A DNA stretch of 56,575 nt from Pseudomonadota bacterium (GTDB taxonomy: Bacteria; Myxococcota_A; Bradymonadia; Bradymonadales; GCA-2716585): the NCBI GenBank assembly GCA_005804885.1, contig SYOX01000420.1:1-56575 (forward strand), written 5' to 3'. A program made the position numbers and the translations under genes. Shown piece by piece: positions 23,614 to 32,417 of this stretch. Every line of letters starts with the position of its first letter. The stretch's first letter is position 1. The notes beneath the pieces were generated by a model. The model did no database searches. It saw only the letters and a program-made list of their open reading frames with translations, and had not been told where the DNA came from.

Positions 23614-24909
23614 ATGATGAAGGACGACAGACACCACGTTGTGATCATTGGCGGCGGCTTTGCGGGGCTCCAGGCCGCCCAGCGCCTCAAGCGCGTCTCG
23701 GTGCGGATCACGCTGATCGACCGCAAGAACCACCACCTCTTCCAGCCCCTGCTCTACCAGGTGGCCACCGCCGGCCTCTCGCCCGGTGACATCGCCGAGC
23801 CGATCCGCAACATCTTGAGAAAACAGAAGAATGTCACCGTCCTGCTCGACGAGGTCCGCGCCATCGACCCCGTGCGCAAGACCCTCACCATGGCCCACGG
23901 CGATCTGACCTACGACTCGCTGGTGCTGGCCACCGGCGTGCGCCACAACTACTTCGGCAACGACGCCTGGGAGCCGCTGGCGCCGGGCCTCAAGACGCTG
24001 GAAGACGCCGTGACGATCCGGCAGCGCTTCCTGATGGCCTTCGAGGAGGCCGAGCGCTGCCCCGAGCGCGAGGATCGCGCCCGCTTCTTGACCTTCGTGA
24101 TCATCGGGGGCGGGCCGACGGGGGTGGAGCTGGCCGGGACGATGGCCGAGATGGCCCGCAAGTCCCTCCCGCGCGACTTCCGCGGCTTCGACGGGGCGGA
24201 CACCCGGATCGTCCTGCTCGAAGGCGGCCCCCGCGTGCTGTCGGCCTACCCCGAGGACCTGTCGGCCAGCGCCCTGGAGCAGCTCCAGGCCAAGGGCGTC
24301 GAGGTCCGCACTGGCGCCTTGGTCACCCACATTGATCCTGAGGCCGTCCACATCGGCGACGAGCGCATCGCCACCCGCAATGTCTTCTGGGCCGCGGGGG
24401 TCCAGGGCAACGCCCTCGGGGCCACCCTCGGCGTGCCGCTGGATCGCTTCGGGCGCGTGAAGGTCAACCCCGATCTGACCATCCCCGGCCACCCCGAGGT
24501 CTTCGTCCTGGGCGACCTGGCCCACCTCATCGACGCCGCGGGCGTCGAGGTCCCCGGCGTCGCCCAGGGCGCGATCCAGATGGGACGGCACGCCGCCCTG
24601 ACGATCGAGTCCCGCGTCGAGCGCCGGGTGTTGCCGCCGCCCTTCGTCTACAACAACAAGGGGATGCTGGCCACCATCGGCCGCTCGGCGGCCATCGGCG
24701 TCGTCGGCCCGATGAAGCTGCGCGGCTTCGTCGCCTGGGTGATGTGGCTCTTCATCCACCTCGTCTTCCTGGTCGGCTTCGACAACCAGGTCATGGTCCT
24801 GATCCAGTGGTTCTGGTCCTACGTCAATTACAAGCAGGGCGCCCGCCTGATCACCGAGCGCTACAGCTCCCACGCCGATCCGCGCGCCCTCCAGGCCCAG
24901 GGCGACTGA
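23614..24909 (+). CDS. ndh: Type II NADH dehydrogenase (NDH-2)
   Basis: The 431-residue flavoprotein has the FAD-binding GGGFAGLQAAQRLKR at the N-terminus, the HLFQPLLYQVATAGLSP motif near residue 45, an NADH-binding VIIGGGPTGVELAGTMAEMA near 162 and the C-terminal FAD loop VFVLGDLAHL. A hydrophobic C-terminal region (residues ~375-405, WVMWLFIHLVFLVGFDNQVM) anchors it to the inner membrane. It transfers electrons from NADH to quinone without proton pumping. Two adjacent ATGs (23614, 23617) follow AAGGAGGG; the second has the better spacing. The upstream gene encodes a quinone reductase-like protein. Confidence 0.9.
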   Translation: MMKDDRHHVVIIGGGFAGLQAAQRLKRVSVRITLIDRKNHHLFQPLLYQVATAGLSPGDIAEPIRNILRKQKNVTVLLDEVRAIDPVRKTLTMAHGDLTYDSLVLATGVRHNYFGNDAWEPLAPGLKTLEDAVTIRQRFLMAFEEAERCPEREDRARFLTFVIIGGGPTGVELAGTMAEMARKSLPRDFRGFDGADTRIVLLEGGPRVLSAYPEDLSASALEQLQAKGVEVRTGALVTHIDPEAVHIGDERIATRNVFWAAGVQGNALGATLGVPLDRFGRVKVNPDLTIPGHPEVFVLGDLAHLIDAAGVEVPGVAQGAIQMGRHAALTIESRVERRVLPPPFVYNNKGMLATIGRSAAIGVVGPMKLRGFVAWVMWLFIHLVFLVGFDNQVMVLIQWFWSYVNYKQGARLITERYSSHADPRALQAQGD

Positions 24910-25092
24910 TCCTCCGAAAGGACCTCGACATACGCCTTGACTCGCCCTGAGGGGCGAGGGAGGTTGAGGGCGTCCGGGGACGAGCGCGGAAGGGGGCATG
25001 AGGCGACGGCATCGACAAGGAGCCCTGGATTGCTCAGGGACTGAACGTCTGGTAGCCTTCGAGGCAAGGCATCTGGGCCAACGGAGGACACC

Positions 25093-26100
25093 ATGGCCAA
25101 CAGCCCACACCCGCTCTCCCTGGCCCCTACGCCGCTGCGCCCCACTGCCGACCCGCGGCCGCCCCGCCCTGGGGACTGGTCGCCGTGGTACCTGACCGAC
25201 GAAGACGACATGGGTCAAAGCGGTCAGCAATACGAGTGCATCAAGCTGCTGGAGGACAGCCTCCAGCATCTGGTCCAGGAGCGCCAGTGGCCCGGCCTTC
25301 GCGTGGGCTCCGATCAGTTCTTCGCCTGGATCGAGGCCGAGCCCCTCGTGCGCCTCTCCCCCGACGTCTACCTCGTGCCCTGGCCCGATGACAGGCCCCT
25401 GCCGGCCTCCTTTCAGGTCTGGAGGCGCGGCCACCACCCGCCCCTGGTCGCCTTCGAGATCGTCTCTGAGGACTGGCGCAAGGACTACGACCGCATCCCC
25501 TTGATGTACGACCAGCTTGGGGTCAAGGAGCTGTTCATCTTCGATCCGGGTGCCGCCCATCAGATCGTCCTGCCCGGCCTGGAGGCCGACCAGGGGCCAA
25601 GGCGACAGGCCTGGCAGCACTTCGAGCGCGACGCGCGCGGCGCCCTCACCCGCGTCTTTGCAGGGCAAGGCGGCTGCCAGTCCGGCGTCCTGGAGGTCTT
25701 CATGGTCGTGGCCGACACGGACCTGGGACCTCGGCCCCGTCTGGCCTTCGATCCCTTCGGGCGCGCGCTCGTGCCCACGATCGCGGAGGCTGAGCGCCAG
25801 CGCGCCGAGGACGAGCGCCAGCGTGCCAACGCCGAGCGAAGGCGTGCCAGGATCGAACACCAACGCGCCGAGGACGAAAAGCGCCTCAAGGAAGCCGAGG
25901 CTCAACGCGCCGACGCCGAGCATCAACGCGCCGAGCACGAAAAGCATCTCAAGGAGGCCGAGGCCCAACGCGCCGACGCCGAGCGCCAACGCGCTGACGC
26001 CGAGCGCCAGCACGTCAAGACCCTTGAGGCCGAGATCCTGGCCCTTCGCGCACGGTTGAGCCCTCCCAAGTCCGACCCCGATCAAGGTTCTTCGAACTGA
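25093..26100 (+). CDS. Uma2-family (PD-(D/E)XK) protein with a repeated coiled-coil tail
   Basis: The 335-residue protein has residues ~30-200 matching the Uma2/DUF820 fold of putative endonucleases: RLSPDVYLVPWPDD supplies the Asp, VAFEIVSEDWRKDYDR the Glu, and YDQLGVKELFIFDP the following strand. The C-terminal ~90 residues are a charged coiled coil built from repeats such as AEAQRADAEHQRAEHEKHLK, visible also as near-identical DNA repeats (about 25800-26010). Uma2 genes are common in cyanobacteria and myxobacteria, and their role is unclear. GGAGGACACC precedes the ATG. A weak promoter-like pair (TTGCTC, 17 bp, TAGCCT) lies at about 25031-25059. Confidence 0.8.
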   Translation: MANSPHPLSLAPTPLRPTADPRPPRPGDWSPWYLTDEDDMGQSGQQYECIKLLEDSLQHLVQERQWPGLRVGSDQFFAWIEAEPLVRLSPDVYLVPWPDDRPLPASFQVWRRGHHPPLVAFEIVSEDWRKDYDRIPLMYDQLGVKELFIFDPGAAHQIVLPGLEADQGPRRQAWQHFERDARGALTRVFAGQGGCQSGVLEVFMVVADTDLGPRPRLAFDPFGRALVPTIAEAERQRAEDERQRANAERRRARIEHQRAEDEKRLKEAEAQRADAEHQRAEHEKHLKEAEAQRADAERQRADAERQHVKTLEAEILALRARLSPPKSDPDQGSSN

Positions 26101-26174
26101 CTGCGATCTCCCGCCCGTCCGCGCCCGAAGCGCTGGAGCCTCCTCTGCGCCCTGATCGCGCCTGGGGGCGGGTG

Positions 26175-26334
26175 ATACCAGACCACAGCCGAGAGACTCA
26201 CTTTGTGGGCGGTCCAGGCGGCGGCCTGAGCCTTTGCCATCACTGGGCGGTGCGGTGCACCAGCCTCGCTCAGGCCCAGGTCACCCCCTGTTCTCGCCCA
26301 CAAAGCAAGCCCTTCGTTTGTGGCTTGGTCTCAG
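26175..26334. repeat. 160-bp nested hairpin between convergent genes (element B)
   Basis: Three nested pairings are visible: ACCAGACCA with the GGCTTGGTCT region at the ends, a perfect 11-bp CTTTGTGGGCG (26201-26211) with CGCCCACAAAG (26295-26305), and a perfect 9-bp GGCCTGAGC (26223-26231) with GCTCAGGCC (26268-26276). It fills the gap between the Uma2 gene (+) and smpB (-) and reaches the smpB stop. Its left end (ATACnnnACCAC...CACTTTG) resembles element A. Confidence 0.7.
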
Positions 26335-26804
26335 TCGCGGGCGTTGCGGCGGGCGCGCTCGATCTCGCGGGCGTGGTCCTGCTTTCGCAGCTCTTCGCGC
26401 TTGTCGTACTGCTTCTTGCCGCGGCAGAGGCCGAGTTCGACCTTGGCGTGGCTGTTCTTGAAGTAGATCGAGAGGGGGATGAGGGTGAAGCCGGCCTCGC
26501 GGGTCTTGACCATGAGGCGGCGGATCTGGTGCTTGTGCAGCAGGAGCTTGCGGGCGCGCTCGGGCTCGTGGTTCTCGTGGGTGGCGTTGGGGTAGGGGTT
26601 GATGTGGAGCTTGATGAGCCACAGCTCGCTGTTTTCGAAGCGGGCGTAGGAGTCGGCGATCTGGACGTGCCCGTCGCGCAGGCTCTTGACCTCGCTGCCG
26701 AGCAGGATCACGCCGGTCTCCAGGGACTCCTCGACGAAGTAGTTGTGCCGCGCCTTGCGGTTGCGCGCGACGACCTTGATGCCAGTTTCGTCAGTTTTCG
26801 ACAC
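26331..26804 (-). CDS. smpB: SsrA-binding protein SmpB
   Basis: The 157-residue basic protein matches SmpB along its length: KVVARNRKARHNYFVEESLE at the start, ETGVILLGSEVKSLRDGHVQ, the SYARFENSELWLIKLHINPY block and the C-terminal lysine/arginine-rich tail beginning GKKQYDKREELRKQDHAREI. SmpB binds tmRNA and delivers it to stalled ribosomes for trans-translation. The length is typical (150-165). The ssrA RNA gene itself is not visible nearby. The gene is convergent with the Uma2 gene and divergent from the large 26972 gene. Confidence 0.95.
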   Translation of the reverse strand: MSKTDETGIKVVARNRKARHNYFVEESLETGVILLGSEVKSLRDGHVQIADSYARFENSELWLIKLHINPYPNATHENHEPERARKLLLHKHQIRRLMVKTREAGFTLIPLSIYFKNSHAKVELGLCRGKKQYDKREELRKQDHAREIERARRNARD

Positions 26805-26885
26805 GAGGCCTCTCCCGCCCGTTCACGGGCGCATGGTGGGGGGCCAGAATGCACACCGGGCGGCGGATTACAAGATCCGGGGTGC

Positions 26886-26915
26886 TTGTCGGGGGCGCGC
26901 CCGCTCCGATAAGAT
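26886..26915 (+). promoter_or_regulatory. Possible sigma70 promoter for the 1370-residue protein gene
   Basis: TTGTCG (26886-26891), an 18-bp spacer and TAAGAT (26910-26915) lie 57 bp upstream of the ATG at 26972. The -10 matches four of six consensus bases. Confidence 0.35.
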
Positions 26916-26971
26916 CGCCCGCGGCGCTGGTTTCACCCGATGCGCCCGAGCCGCACGCTCCAAGGGGGACA

Positions 26972-29900
26972 ATGTCTGAAGACCGCGCCGCCGCACGCCC
27001 ATTGCCGCCCCTTTTGGTGCGCCTCCAGCGGGCGCTGCCCTTGCTGGCCAGGGATCTGGGGGAGGGCGCGCTGATCGGGTCGAGCTTCGGGTTCCTCGGC
27101 GCGGGGGTGCCGGTGTCGGAGGCCGTCGAGGCGATCGCGGGGCCGCTGGGGCTTGAGGTCGCGGGGCGGTGGCCGAGGGCGGTGGCCTTGTGGGCCGAGG
27201 GGGCCGATCAGGAGGTGGCCTTGCCCGGCGCGACGGCGCGGGCGCGGGCCTTGCCGCGGTGGAGGCCCTGCGGGCTGTGGAGCGATCAGCGCGTCTACGG
27301 CAGGGCGCAGCCGGTGCAGCTCGTGGTGACCTGTCCGGGGGCGGAGGACGCCTCGATCGAGGTGTCGCTGGGGCAGCGCGGCCATGAGGGGCGCCGGGTG
27401 GAGGTCCCGCTGCATGGCGGCGGGCTCGGGCACGTCGAGCTCAGGGGGCTCTCCGTCGGGGTGTGGCGAGCCAGCGTGCGGGTGCCGGGCGGGTCCGGCG
27501 AGCGGGCGGAGCTGCGCTTCGCGGTGCAGGGTGAGCCCCCTTCGCTGGCGGGGCGGTGGCTGGCGCGCTCGTTCGAGGGCGCGGGGGAGGCCGGGGAGGG
27601 GTCGTCGGTGCTGCGCTTTGCGGTGGGGTTGGAGGCCTTTGGCGCTCCGCTGGCGGGGCGCGTGGAGGTGGGGCTGCTGGACTTGAGCCACGGCAACCGG
27701 GCGCGGATCGACGGGGTGGCCGCCGATCCCTTCGGGGTCGTGCGCGGCAATGTGCCGCTGTCGGGCCAGGGGTCGCGGGCGCTCTACTTCGCCTCCGAGG
27801 CCCTGGGCGCTGAGACGCGCCTGTTCATCCCTGAGGCACGGCGAGGGGGCGAGCGGCTGGGCTTCGGTTCGCCCTGGTCGGAGGTGGCGCTGGTGCCGGC
27901 GCGGGCCGATGAGGGGGACTCGGCGCTGGGCTTGCGGCTGGAGGCGTCGTCGTCGGGCGAGGGCGATCCTGGGGTGGAGGGGCAGGAGGGCGGGGCGGCG
28001 GCCTGGGTGGATCCGAGGCCGTCGGAGGAGGCGCTGTCGATCGTGGCGCGGCGGCGGGTGTGGGCCTTGAGCGCGATCGCGCTGGAGCCGCTCAGCGGGC
28101 GAGCGCGGGTCTACGAGCTTGGGGACGTGGAGGCGGGGCAGGGGCGGCGGGTGCCGGCCCTTGATCCGATCGGGGTCGTCGCGCTGGGGGGGATCGCGCA
28201 GGGGGAGGGGGGCGAGCTGGTTCCCTGGGAGTCGTGGGGGGGGTGGCTGGCGCGGCCGGGGGCCTCGTCGGTGTCGCTGTCCTGGCGAGGCGTGGATCGA
28301 TGGGAGGGCGAGTCGGCGCTGATCGACGAGGAGGGCGGTGCGGTCGGGGGGGCGAGGCCGGAGGTGGTGATCCGGGCCGGGTCGGCGCAGGAGAAGGTGC
28401 CGGTCTTGTTGATCGCGCGGCGGTCGGAGGCCGGGGTGAGGCGGGCGGACAGGGCGCCGATGGGCGTCACCGAGCCTCTGGGGGTCGGGCTCCTTGGGGA
28501 CGTGGCGCGGCTGTGCGAGGCGCTGGGGGTCGGGTCGCTGCGGACGCTCTTCGAGGCGGCGGGCGGGCAGGCGGCGCTGGAGGCGGTCGGGGGGCGGCTG
28601 AGGCTGTCGGAGGCGCAGGACACGGGGGGCTGGTGCGGGGTCGCGGCCGAGGGCGGCGGGTCGCCGGAGGGTTCGGGCGTGGACGCGATGCCGGTGGAGG
28701 GGGAGCAGGGCGAGTCGCTGATGGTCCAGGTGGCGCGGGTGGGCGGGGAGGCGTCGGTGGCGCTGCCGGCCTTGTCCAGCGGCGGGATCGTGACGGTGGA
28801 GGCGATCGCGGCGTCCCGGCCGCACTGGTCGATGGCGCGGCTGAGGGCGCGGGCGGGGGCCTTCGCGCGGGTGTCGTGGTGGCTGCCGCCCTTCGTGGAT
28901 CGGGGCGACGAGGTCTTGAGCCGGCTTGAGGTGCGGACGCTCTCGGGGGTGTCGCGCCTGAGCGTGAGGGTGGACGGGGTGCCGGTGGCGGCGGTGACGC
29001 GCCAGCCGCGGTGGCCGGGGGAGTCGGGCGAGCTGATCGGGCCGGGGGAGGCGCTGCCGGGGGAGGCCTTCCTGGTGTTCCCGGTCGGGCCGGGGCGGTG
29101 GGAGGTGCGCCTGGAGGGGCCGGCGGGGGAGGCGCCGATCGTGCGATCGGGCGTCGTCTCGGAGGCGGGGCGGCGTCGGCATCCGGTGGAGGTCTTCAGG
29201 GCGCTGACGCCGAAGCACGGGCGGCTCGCGGCCGATGAGGTCGGCGCGCTGGGCGGGCTCTGGCCGGTGGAGTCGCTGGCGCCGACGCTGGAGGGGCTGA
29301 TCGGCGCGGTGCTCGGGGCCTCCTGGGAGGGCTGCGAGTCGCTGGCGGCGGGCGTCGTGGCGGCGGCGGTGGGGATCTTGCGGGGGCTCGGGCCGCGCGA
29401 AGGGCGCGATCAACGCGGCCGAGTGCGTTCGGGTGCGGCGCGCGTCGGCGGTGTCTCTGGCGCCAGGGGTGTCTCTGGCGCCGTGGAGGGGGCGGGCGCT
29501 GGCGGCGCCGATCTTGTCTCCGAAGTTGTTGATCGCGTTGAAGAAGATCACGTCGTCGGCGATCCGGTCGAGGGCTCCTCCATCGGAGGTTCGGCGCCGG
29601 GCGGTGCGGCGGGCGTCGATGCGGGCGTCGATGCGGGCGTCGATCCGGGCGACGCAGCGGGCGACGCAGCGGGCGTCGATCCGGGCGTCGATCCGGGCGG
29701 CGACCTTCGGGCTCGGATCGACATCAGCGCTCGGCTCAGCTCGGCGCCGGGCGCCGCAGAGGGCGTCGATCGGGGCGGCGCTGATCCCGTCGAGGGCGTC
29801 GAGGGGTCAGGGCGCCACGACGGCGGCGTCGAGGTGGGCGGCGCCGCCCCGCCCTCGGCCTTTGAGGCGCTGCTGCTGGACCTCGCCGCGCGGCTTGAGG

Positions 29901-31084
29901 CGCGCTTCGTGCCGGGTCGGGGCTTTGCGCGGGACCGCGTCGACGGGCTCGTGGACCCCCAGCAGAGCGAGCTGGCGGTGCGGCACATCTTGAGGCTTGA
30001 GGCGCTGGTGGAGGCCGAGGGGAAGGGCGCCGCGCTGGGGTCGGAGGCCAGGGCGGCGATCGGGCGGCTGGGTCGGCTGGCGCGGCGAGCGGCCATCGCG
30101 GGCGACATGGTGTTGCCGCCGCCGCCGGATCAGCTCAGGAGCGCCGACGACGCCGACCTGCTCGTGTCGCTCAGGGCCGATCGGCGCGCGGTAGCGGCGG
30201 CGACCGCGCGGGCTCGCCTCAAGCGGCAGGTCAGCGGCCTCGACGGCGAGCTCGATCCGACGCGCCGGGGCTCGGACTTCGCGCGCGGGGCGGTGCTGCG
30301 GCGCTGCGATCGCGCCTACGGCGCCCGCACGCTGCTTGGGACGGGCGACCTCCTTGACCGGGCCGCCGCGCTGGAGGCGCTCGGGGCGGCGCTCGGCGGC
30401 GGCGCCCGCGGCTTCCTCGGGGGGCTGGCCTTCAACACGGTCGACGCGGCGGCCCTGATCTTCGCGCTCTCGGCGCTGGTCAAGGAGCCGAAGCAGGGCG
30501 CGCGGGCCTCGATCTCCAGAGGGGAGGCGAGCGGGGCCTCAAGCGTCGAGGTCACGCAGGGCTGCGTCTGGGTGCGCTGGCAGGTCGAGGCGGTCGACGA
30601 TCTGACGGACCCTGCGGGCGCGGGGTTGCCGCTCGACGTCTCGCTGCGGCGCCCGGGCGCGCGCTCGCCCGAGGTGCGCTTCGTCTTCGGGGAGCTGATC
30701 GACCTGTGCGTCGACCTCGGCGCGCCGGGCGCCGGCGGCGGCGCGGCGCCCGGCGACCGGCTGGAGATCCACCTGCCGGCCGCCCTGGAGCCCGTCGATC
30801 TCCCCCCGTCCATCTTTGCGCCCGCAGGCGGGCACGGCGTCGAGGGCCGCCGCCTCCAGCTCGACCTCAAGGGCCGACACCGGGTCGAAATCCGCCTGCG
30901 CGCCGCCGCCCTGACCTCCCACGAGCCGGATCGCCCCGCCGCCCAGCACCTCGCCGTTGGCCTCTCCAACCGCTTCGACGCGGGTCGAGGGCGGGGGAAG
31001 GTGGGGCTGGACGTGATCATCGAGGGAGGCGGAGGGGGGCTCGGCGGGCGCCTCAAGCGGGGCGTGCTTCAATTTCTGAAGTGA
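26972..31084 (+). CDS. Very large protein, possibly alpha-2-macroglobulin-related
   Basis: The 1370-residue protein begins at an ATG preceded by AAGGGGGAC. No signal peptide is evident. Residues ~80-630 look like successive beta-sandwich domains. Around 637 the stretch WWLPPFVDRGDEVLSRLEVR resembles the macroglobulin domain preceding the thioester domain. GASWEGCESLAAGVVAAAVG (~784-803) sits where A2M has its GCxEQ thioester, but here it reads GCES, so no thioester would form. After a low-complexity Gly/Val/Asp insertion (~815-955), a helical region (FNTVDAAALIFALSALVKEP) could be the alpha-alpha toroid. Bacterial A2Ms are periplasmic protease traps, and the absence of a signal peptide argues for caution. 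The end of the gene turns from G-rich to C-rich codons. Confidence 0.45.
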   Translation: MSEDRAAARPLPPLLVRLQRALPLLARDLGEGALIGSSFGFLGAGVPVSEAVEAIAGPLGLEVAGRWPRAVALWAEGADQEVALPGATARARALPRWRPCGLWSDQRVYGRAQPVQLVVTCPGAEDASIEVSLGQRGHEGRRVEVPLHGGGLGHVELRGLSVGVWRASVRVPGGSGERAELRFAVQGEPPSLAGRWLARSFEGAGEAGEGSSVLRFAVGLEAFGAPLAGRVEVGLLDLSHGNRARIDGVAADPFGVVRGNVPLSGQGSRALYFASEALGAETRLFIPEARRGGERLGFGSPWSEVALVPARADEGDSALGLRLEASSSGEGDPGVEGQEGGAAAWVDPRPSEEALSIVARRRVWALSAIALEPLSGRARVYELGDVEAGQGRRVPALDPIGVVALGGIAQGEGGELVPWESWGGWLARPGASSVSLSWRGVDRWEGESALIDEEGGAVGGARPEVVIRAGSAQEKVPVLLIARRSEAGVRRADRAPMGVTEPLGVGLLGDVARLCEALGVGSLRTLFEAAGGQAALEAVGGRLRLSEAQDTGGWCGVAAEGGGSPEGSGVDAMPVEGEQGESLMVQVARVGGEASVALPALSSGGIVTVEAIAASRPHWSMARLRARAGAFARVSWWLPPFVDRGDEVLSRLEVRTLSGVSRLSVRVDGVPVAAVTRQPRWPGESGELIGPGEALPGEAFLVFPVGPGRWEVRLEGPAGEAPIVRSGVVSEAGRRRHPVEVFRALTPKHGRLAADEVGALGGLWPVESLAPTLEGLIGAVLGASWEGCESLAAGVVAAAVGILRGLGPREGRDQRGRVRSGAARVGGVSGARGVSGAVEGAGAGGADLVSEVVDRVEEDHVVGDPVEGSSIGGSAPGGAAGVDAGVDAGVDPGDAAGDAAGVDPGVDPGGDLRARIDISARLSSAPGAAEGVDRGGADPVEGVEGSGRHDGGVEVGGAAPPSAFEALLLDLAARLEARFVPGRGFARDRVDGLVDPQQSELAVRHILRLEALVEAEGKGAALGSEARAAIGRLGRLARRAAIAGDMVLPPPPDQLRSADDADLLVSLRADRRAVAAATARARLKRQVSGLDGELDPTRRGSDFARGAVLRRCDRAYGARTLLGTGDLLDRAAALEALGAALGGGARGFLGGLAFNTVDAAALIFALSALVKEPKQGARASISRGEASGASSVEVTQGCVWVRWQVEAVDDLTDPAGAGLPLDVSLRRPGARSPEVRFVFGELIDLCVDLGAPGAGGGAAPGDRLEIHLPAALEPVDLPPSIFAPAGGHGVEGRRLQLDLKGRHRVEIRLRAAALTSHEPDRPAAQHLAVGLSNRFDAGRGRGKVGLDVIIEGGGGGLGGRLKRGVLQFLK
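29606..29704 (+). repeat. 12-bp in-frame repeats (AGVD/PGVD) in the large protein gene
   Basis: GCGGGCGTCGAT and GCGGGCGACGCA-type 12-mers repeat about eight times and encode A/P-G-V-D and A-G-D-A tetrapeptides. Upstream at about 29450-29485 an 18-bp unit GGTGTCTCTGGCGCCnGG occurs twice in tandem. Both lie in the low-complexity linker. Confidence 0.85.
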
Positions 31085-31129
31085 TCTCGCCATGATGCGC
31101 GAGGGTCAGGGCCTTCCTGATCAACGGCC

Positions 31130-31885
31130 TCAGGCCTCAAGGCGCTTGAGGGAGTCGCGGACGGTGGGGGAGCCGCCGGCCTCGACGTCGGCTCGGCGTC
31201 GGGCGTGGAAGGTGGCCAGGAGCTGGTTGGAGCCGGCCAGTGAGGCGATCTGATCGCAGTAGAGGGCGAGCTTGTCGCCGGGCAAGGCCCAGAGGGCGAC
31301 GCTGTCCGGCATGACGTCCAGGTAGGCGCGGGCGCCGCAGCAGCCGAGGCTCATGGCCGCCGTGTTCTGGTTGAGGACCTGGGGGATGACGGCGCAGGCC
31401 GGCCGCCCCATCGCGGGAGGTGCGCCGCCGTCGACGCGGCTGAGGGCCTCGGTCAAGATGAGCCCCTGGCCGGCGTGGGCGAAGATCAGGACGACCTCGG
31501 GGGCGCCGGGGAAGTCCGCCAGGGGGCCGTAGATCGCGTGGCGAGCGCTCCTTGTGCGCACTGGGATCGCGGCGACCTCCTCCGGGCGGACGTAATCGAG
31601 GCCGATCATGGCCTCAAGGGCGTCCTGGAGCTCGGTCGGCTGCGATGCGGGGGCGTCGGTCAGGTTGTGGGTGTGGACGCCGATCGCGCACATGGCGTGA
31701 TCGGCGGCCGAGGTGGCGAAGGCGCGAGAGGCCGCGTGCTGCCAGAAGGCGCAGCCCGCAGGGACGGCGCCGTCAAAGCCGGCGACCCCCTCCGGGGCGA
31801 CGTCGCTGAAGGAGACCGCCACGGGCGGCGTGGTCAGGGCGAGCGCCGCGGTCAGCCGGGCCGCGAAGTCCTTTGTGTCTGCCAA
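31130..31885 (-). CDS. DUF169 family protein
   Basis: The 251-residue protein matches the DUF169 pattern: a TTPPVAVSF start, AGCAFWQHA with Cys near residue 45, HAMCAIGVHTHNLT, YGPLADFPGAPEVVLIFAHA, GRPACAVIPQV and a late SLGCCGARAYLDVMPDSV motif. The conserved cysteines suggest metal or redox cofactor binding. The family's biochemical function is not established. Members are often found near methanogenesis- or C1-related genes in other organisms, but there is no such context here. It stands alone, convergent with the large gene at 26972-31084. Confidence 0.8.
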   Translation of the reverse strand: MADTKDFAARLTAALALTTPPVAVSFSDVAPEGVAGFDGAVPAGCAFWQHAASRAFATSAADHAMCAIGVHTHNLTDAPASQPTELQDALEAMIGLDYVRPEEVAAIPVRTRSARHAIYGPLADFPGAPEVVLIFAHAGQGLILTEALSRVDGGAPPAMGRPACAVIPQVLNQNTAAMSLGCCGARAYLDVMPDSVALWALPGDKLALYCDQIASLAGSNQLLATFHARRRADVEAGGSPTVRDSLKRLEA

Positions 31886-31956
31886 TGTCCGATCTCCATC
31901 CAGGCGGTTTCATGTGGGCGTCGACGTCATGTCGTCGCGCCGCTCGTCGGCCCGAG

Positions 31957-31962
31957 GGTATA
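31957..31962 (-). promoter_or_regulatory. Possible -10 box for the DUF169 gene
   Basis: The minus strand reads TATACC, with TTGGAC 19 bp further upstream. This is an acceptable but long-spaced sigma70-like pair, 72 bp before the start codon. Confidence 0.3.
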
Positions 31963-32060
31963 GCGCCGACGCTGGCGGCGCGTCCAACAGGCCGCCGATT
32001 CTGGCGATCGGAAGGAGGGGAGAGATCCGGCTTTGATGGGCAGGGGGAGGAGAGGGGGGA

Positions 32061-32417
32061 TCAGCGCGAGCGTCGGACGTCGTGGCCCTTGAGGTCGAGG
32101 ATCTTGTCGGCGGGCGAGAGGATCTCGGTGAGCCGGACGCCGAACTTGTCGTTGACGATGACGGCCTCGCCGCGGGCGATGAGCTTGTCGTTGACGAGGA
32201 CTTCGAGGGGCTCGCCGGCGAGGCGGTCGAGCTCGATGATGGAGCCTGCGCCCATTTCGAGGAGGGCGCTGATGGGCAGGCGGGCGCGGCCGAGGCGGAC
32301 GGTGACCTCCAGGGGGATGTCGAGGATGAAGTCGATGTTCTGGGCGCTCATGGCCGGCGAGTGGGGGTCGCGGCGCTGTCCGGAGAGCGGCTCGATGGGG
32401 CCGTGGATGTCGTTCAT
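32061..32417 (-). CDS. fliN: FliN flagellar motor switch protein
   Basis: The 118-residue protein has the SpoA/surface-presentation domain: FILDIPLEVTVRLGRARLPI, the GSIIELDRLAGEPLEVLVND stretch and the end GEAVIVNDKFGVRLTEILSP. FliN forms the lower C-ring, is essential for torque and switching, and docks the export ATPase complex. Its start overlaps the fliM stop (ATGA, 32417-32414) with AAGGAGATC upstream. It is the last gene of the motA-fliN unit. Confidence 0.95.
   Translation of the reverse strand: MNDIHGPIEPLSGQRRDPHSPAMSAQNIDFILDIPLEVTVRLGRARLPISALLEMGAGSIIELDRLAGEPLEVLVNDKLIARGEAVIVNDKFGVRLTEILSPADKILDLKGHDVRRSR

Noticed and set aside
26172..26912. 246-residue plus-strand frame
   Set aside because: It starts in the hairpin element B and then runs antisense through smpB.
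29400..29830. Frameshift or gene break inside the 1370-residue protein gene
   Set aside because: The sequence is low-complexity and repeat-rich, but the frame stays open and the residues after it keep a coherent helical pattern, so it is better read as an insertion.
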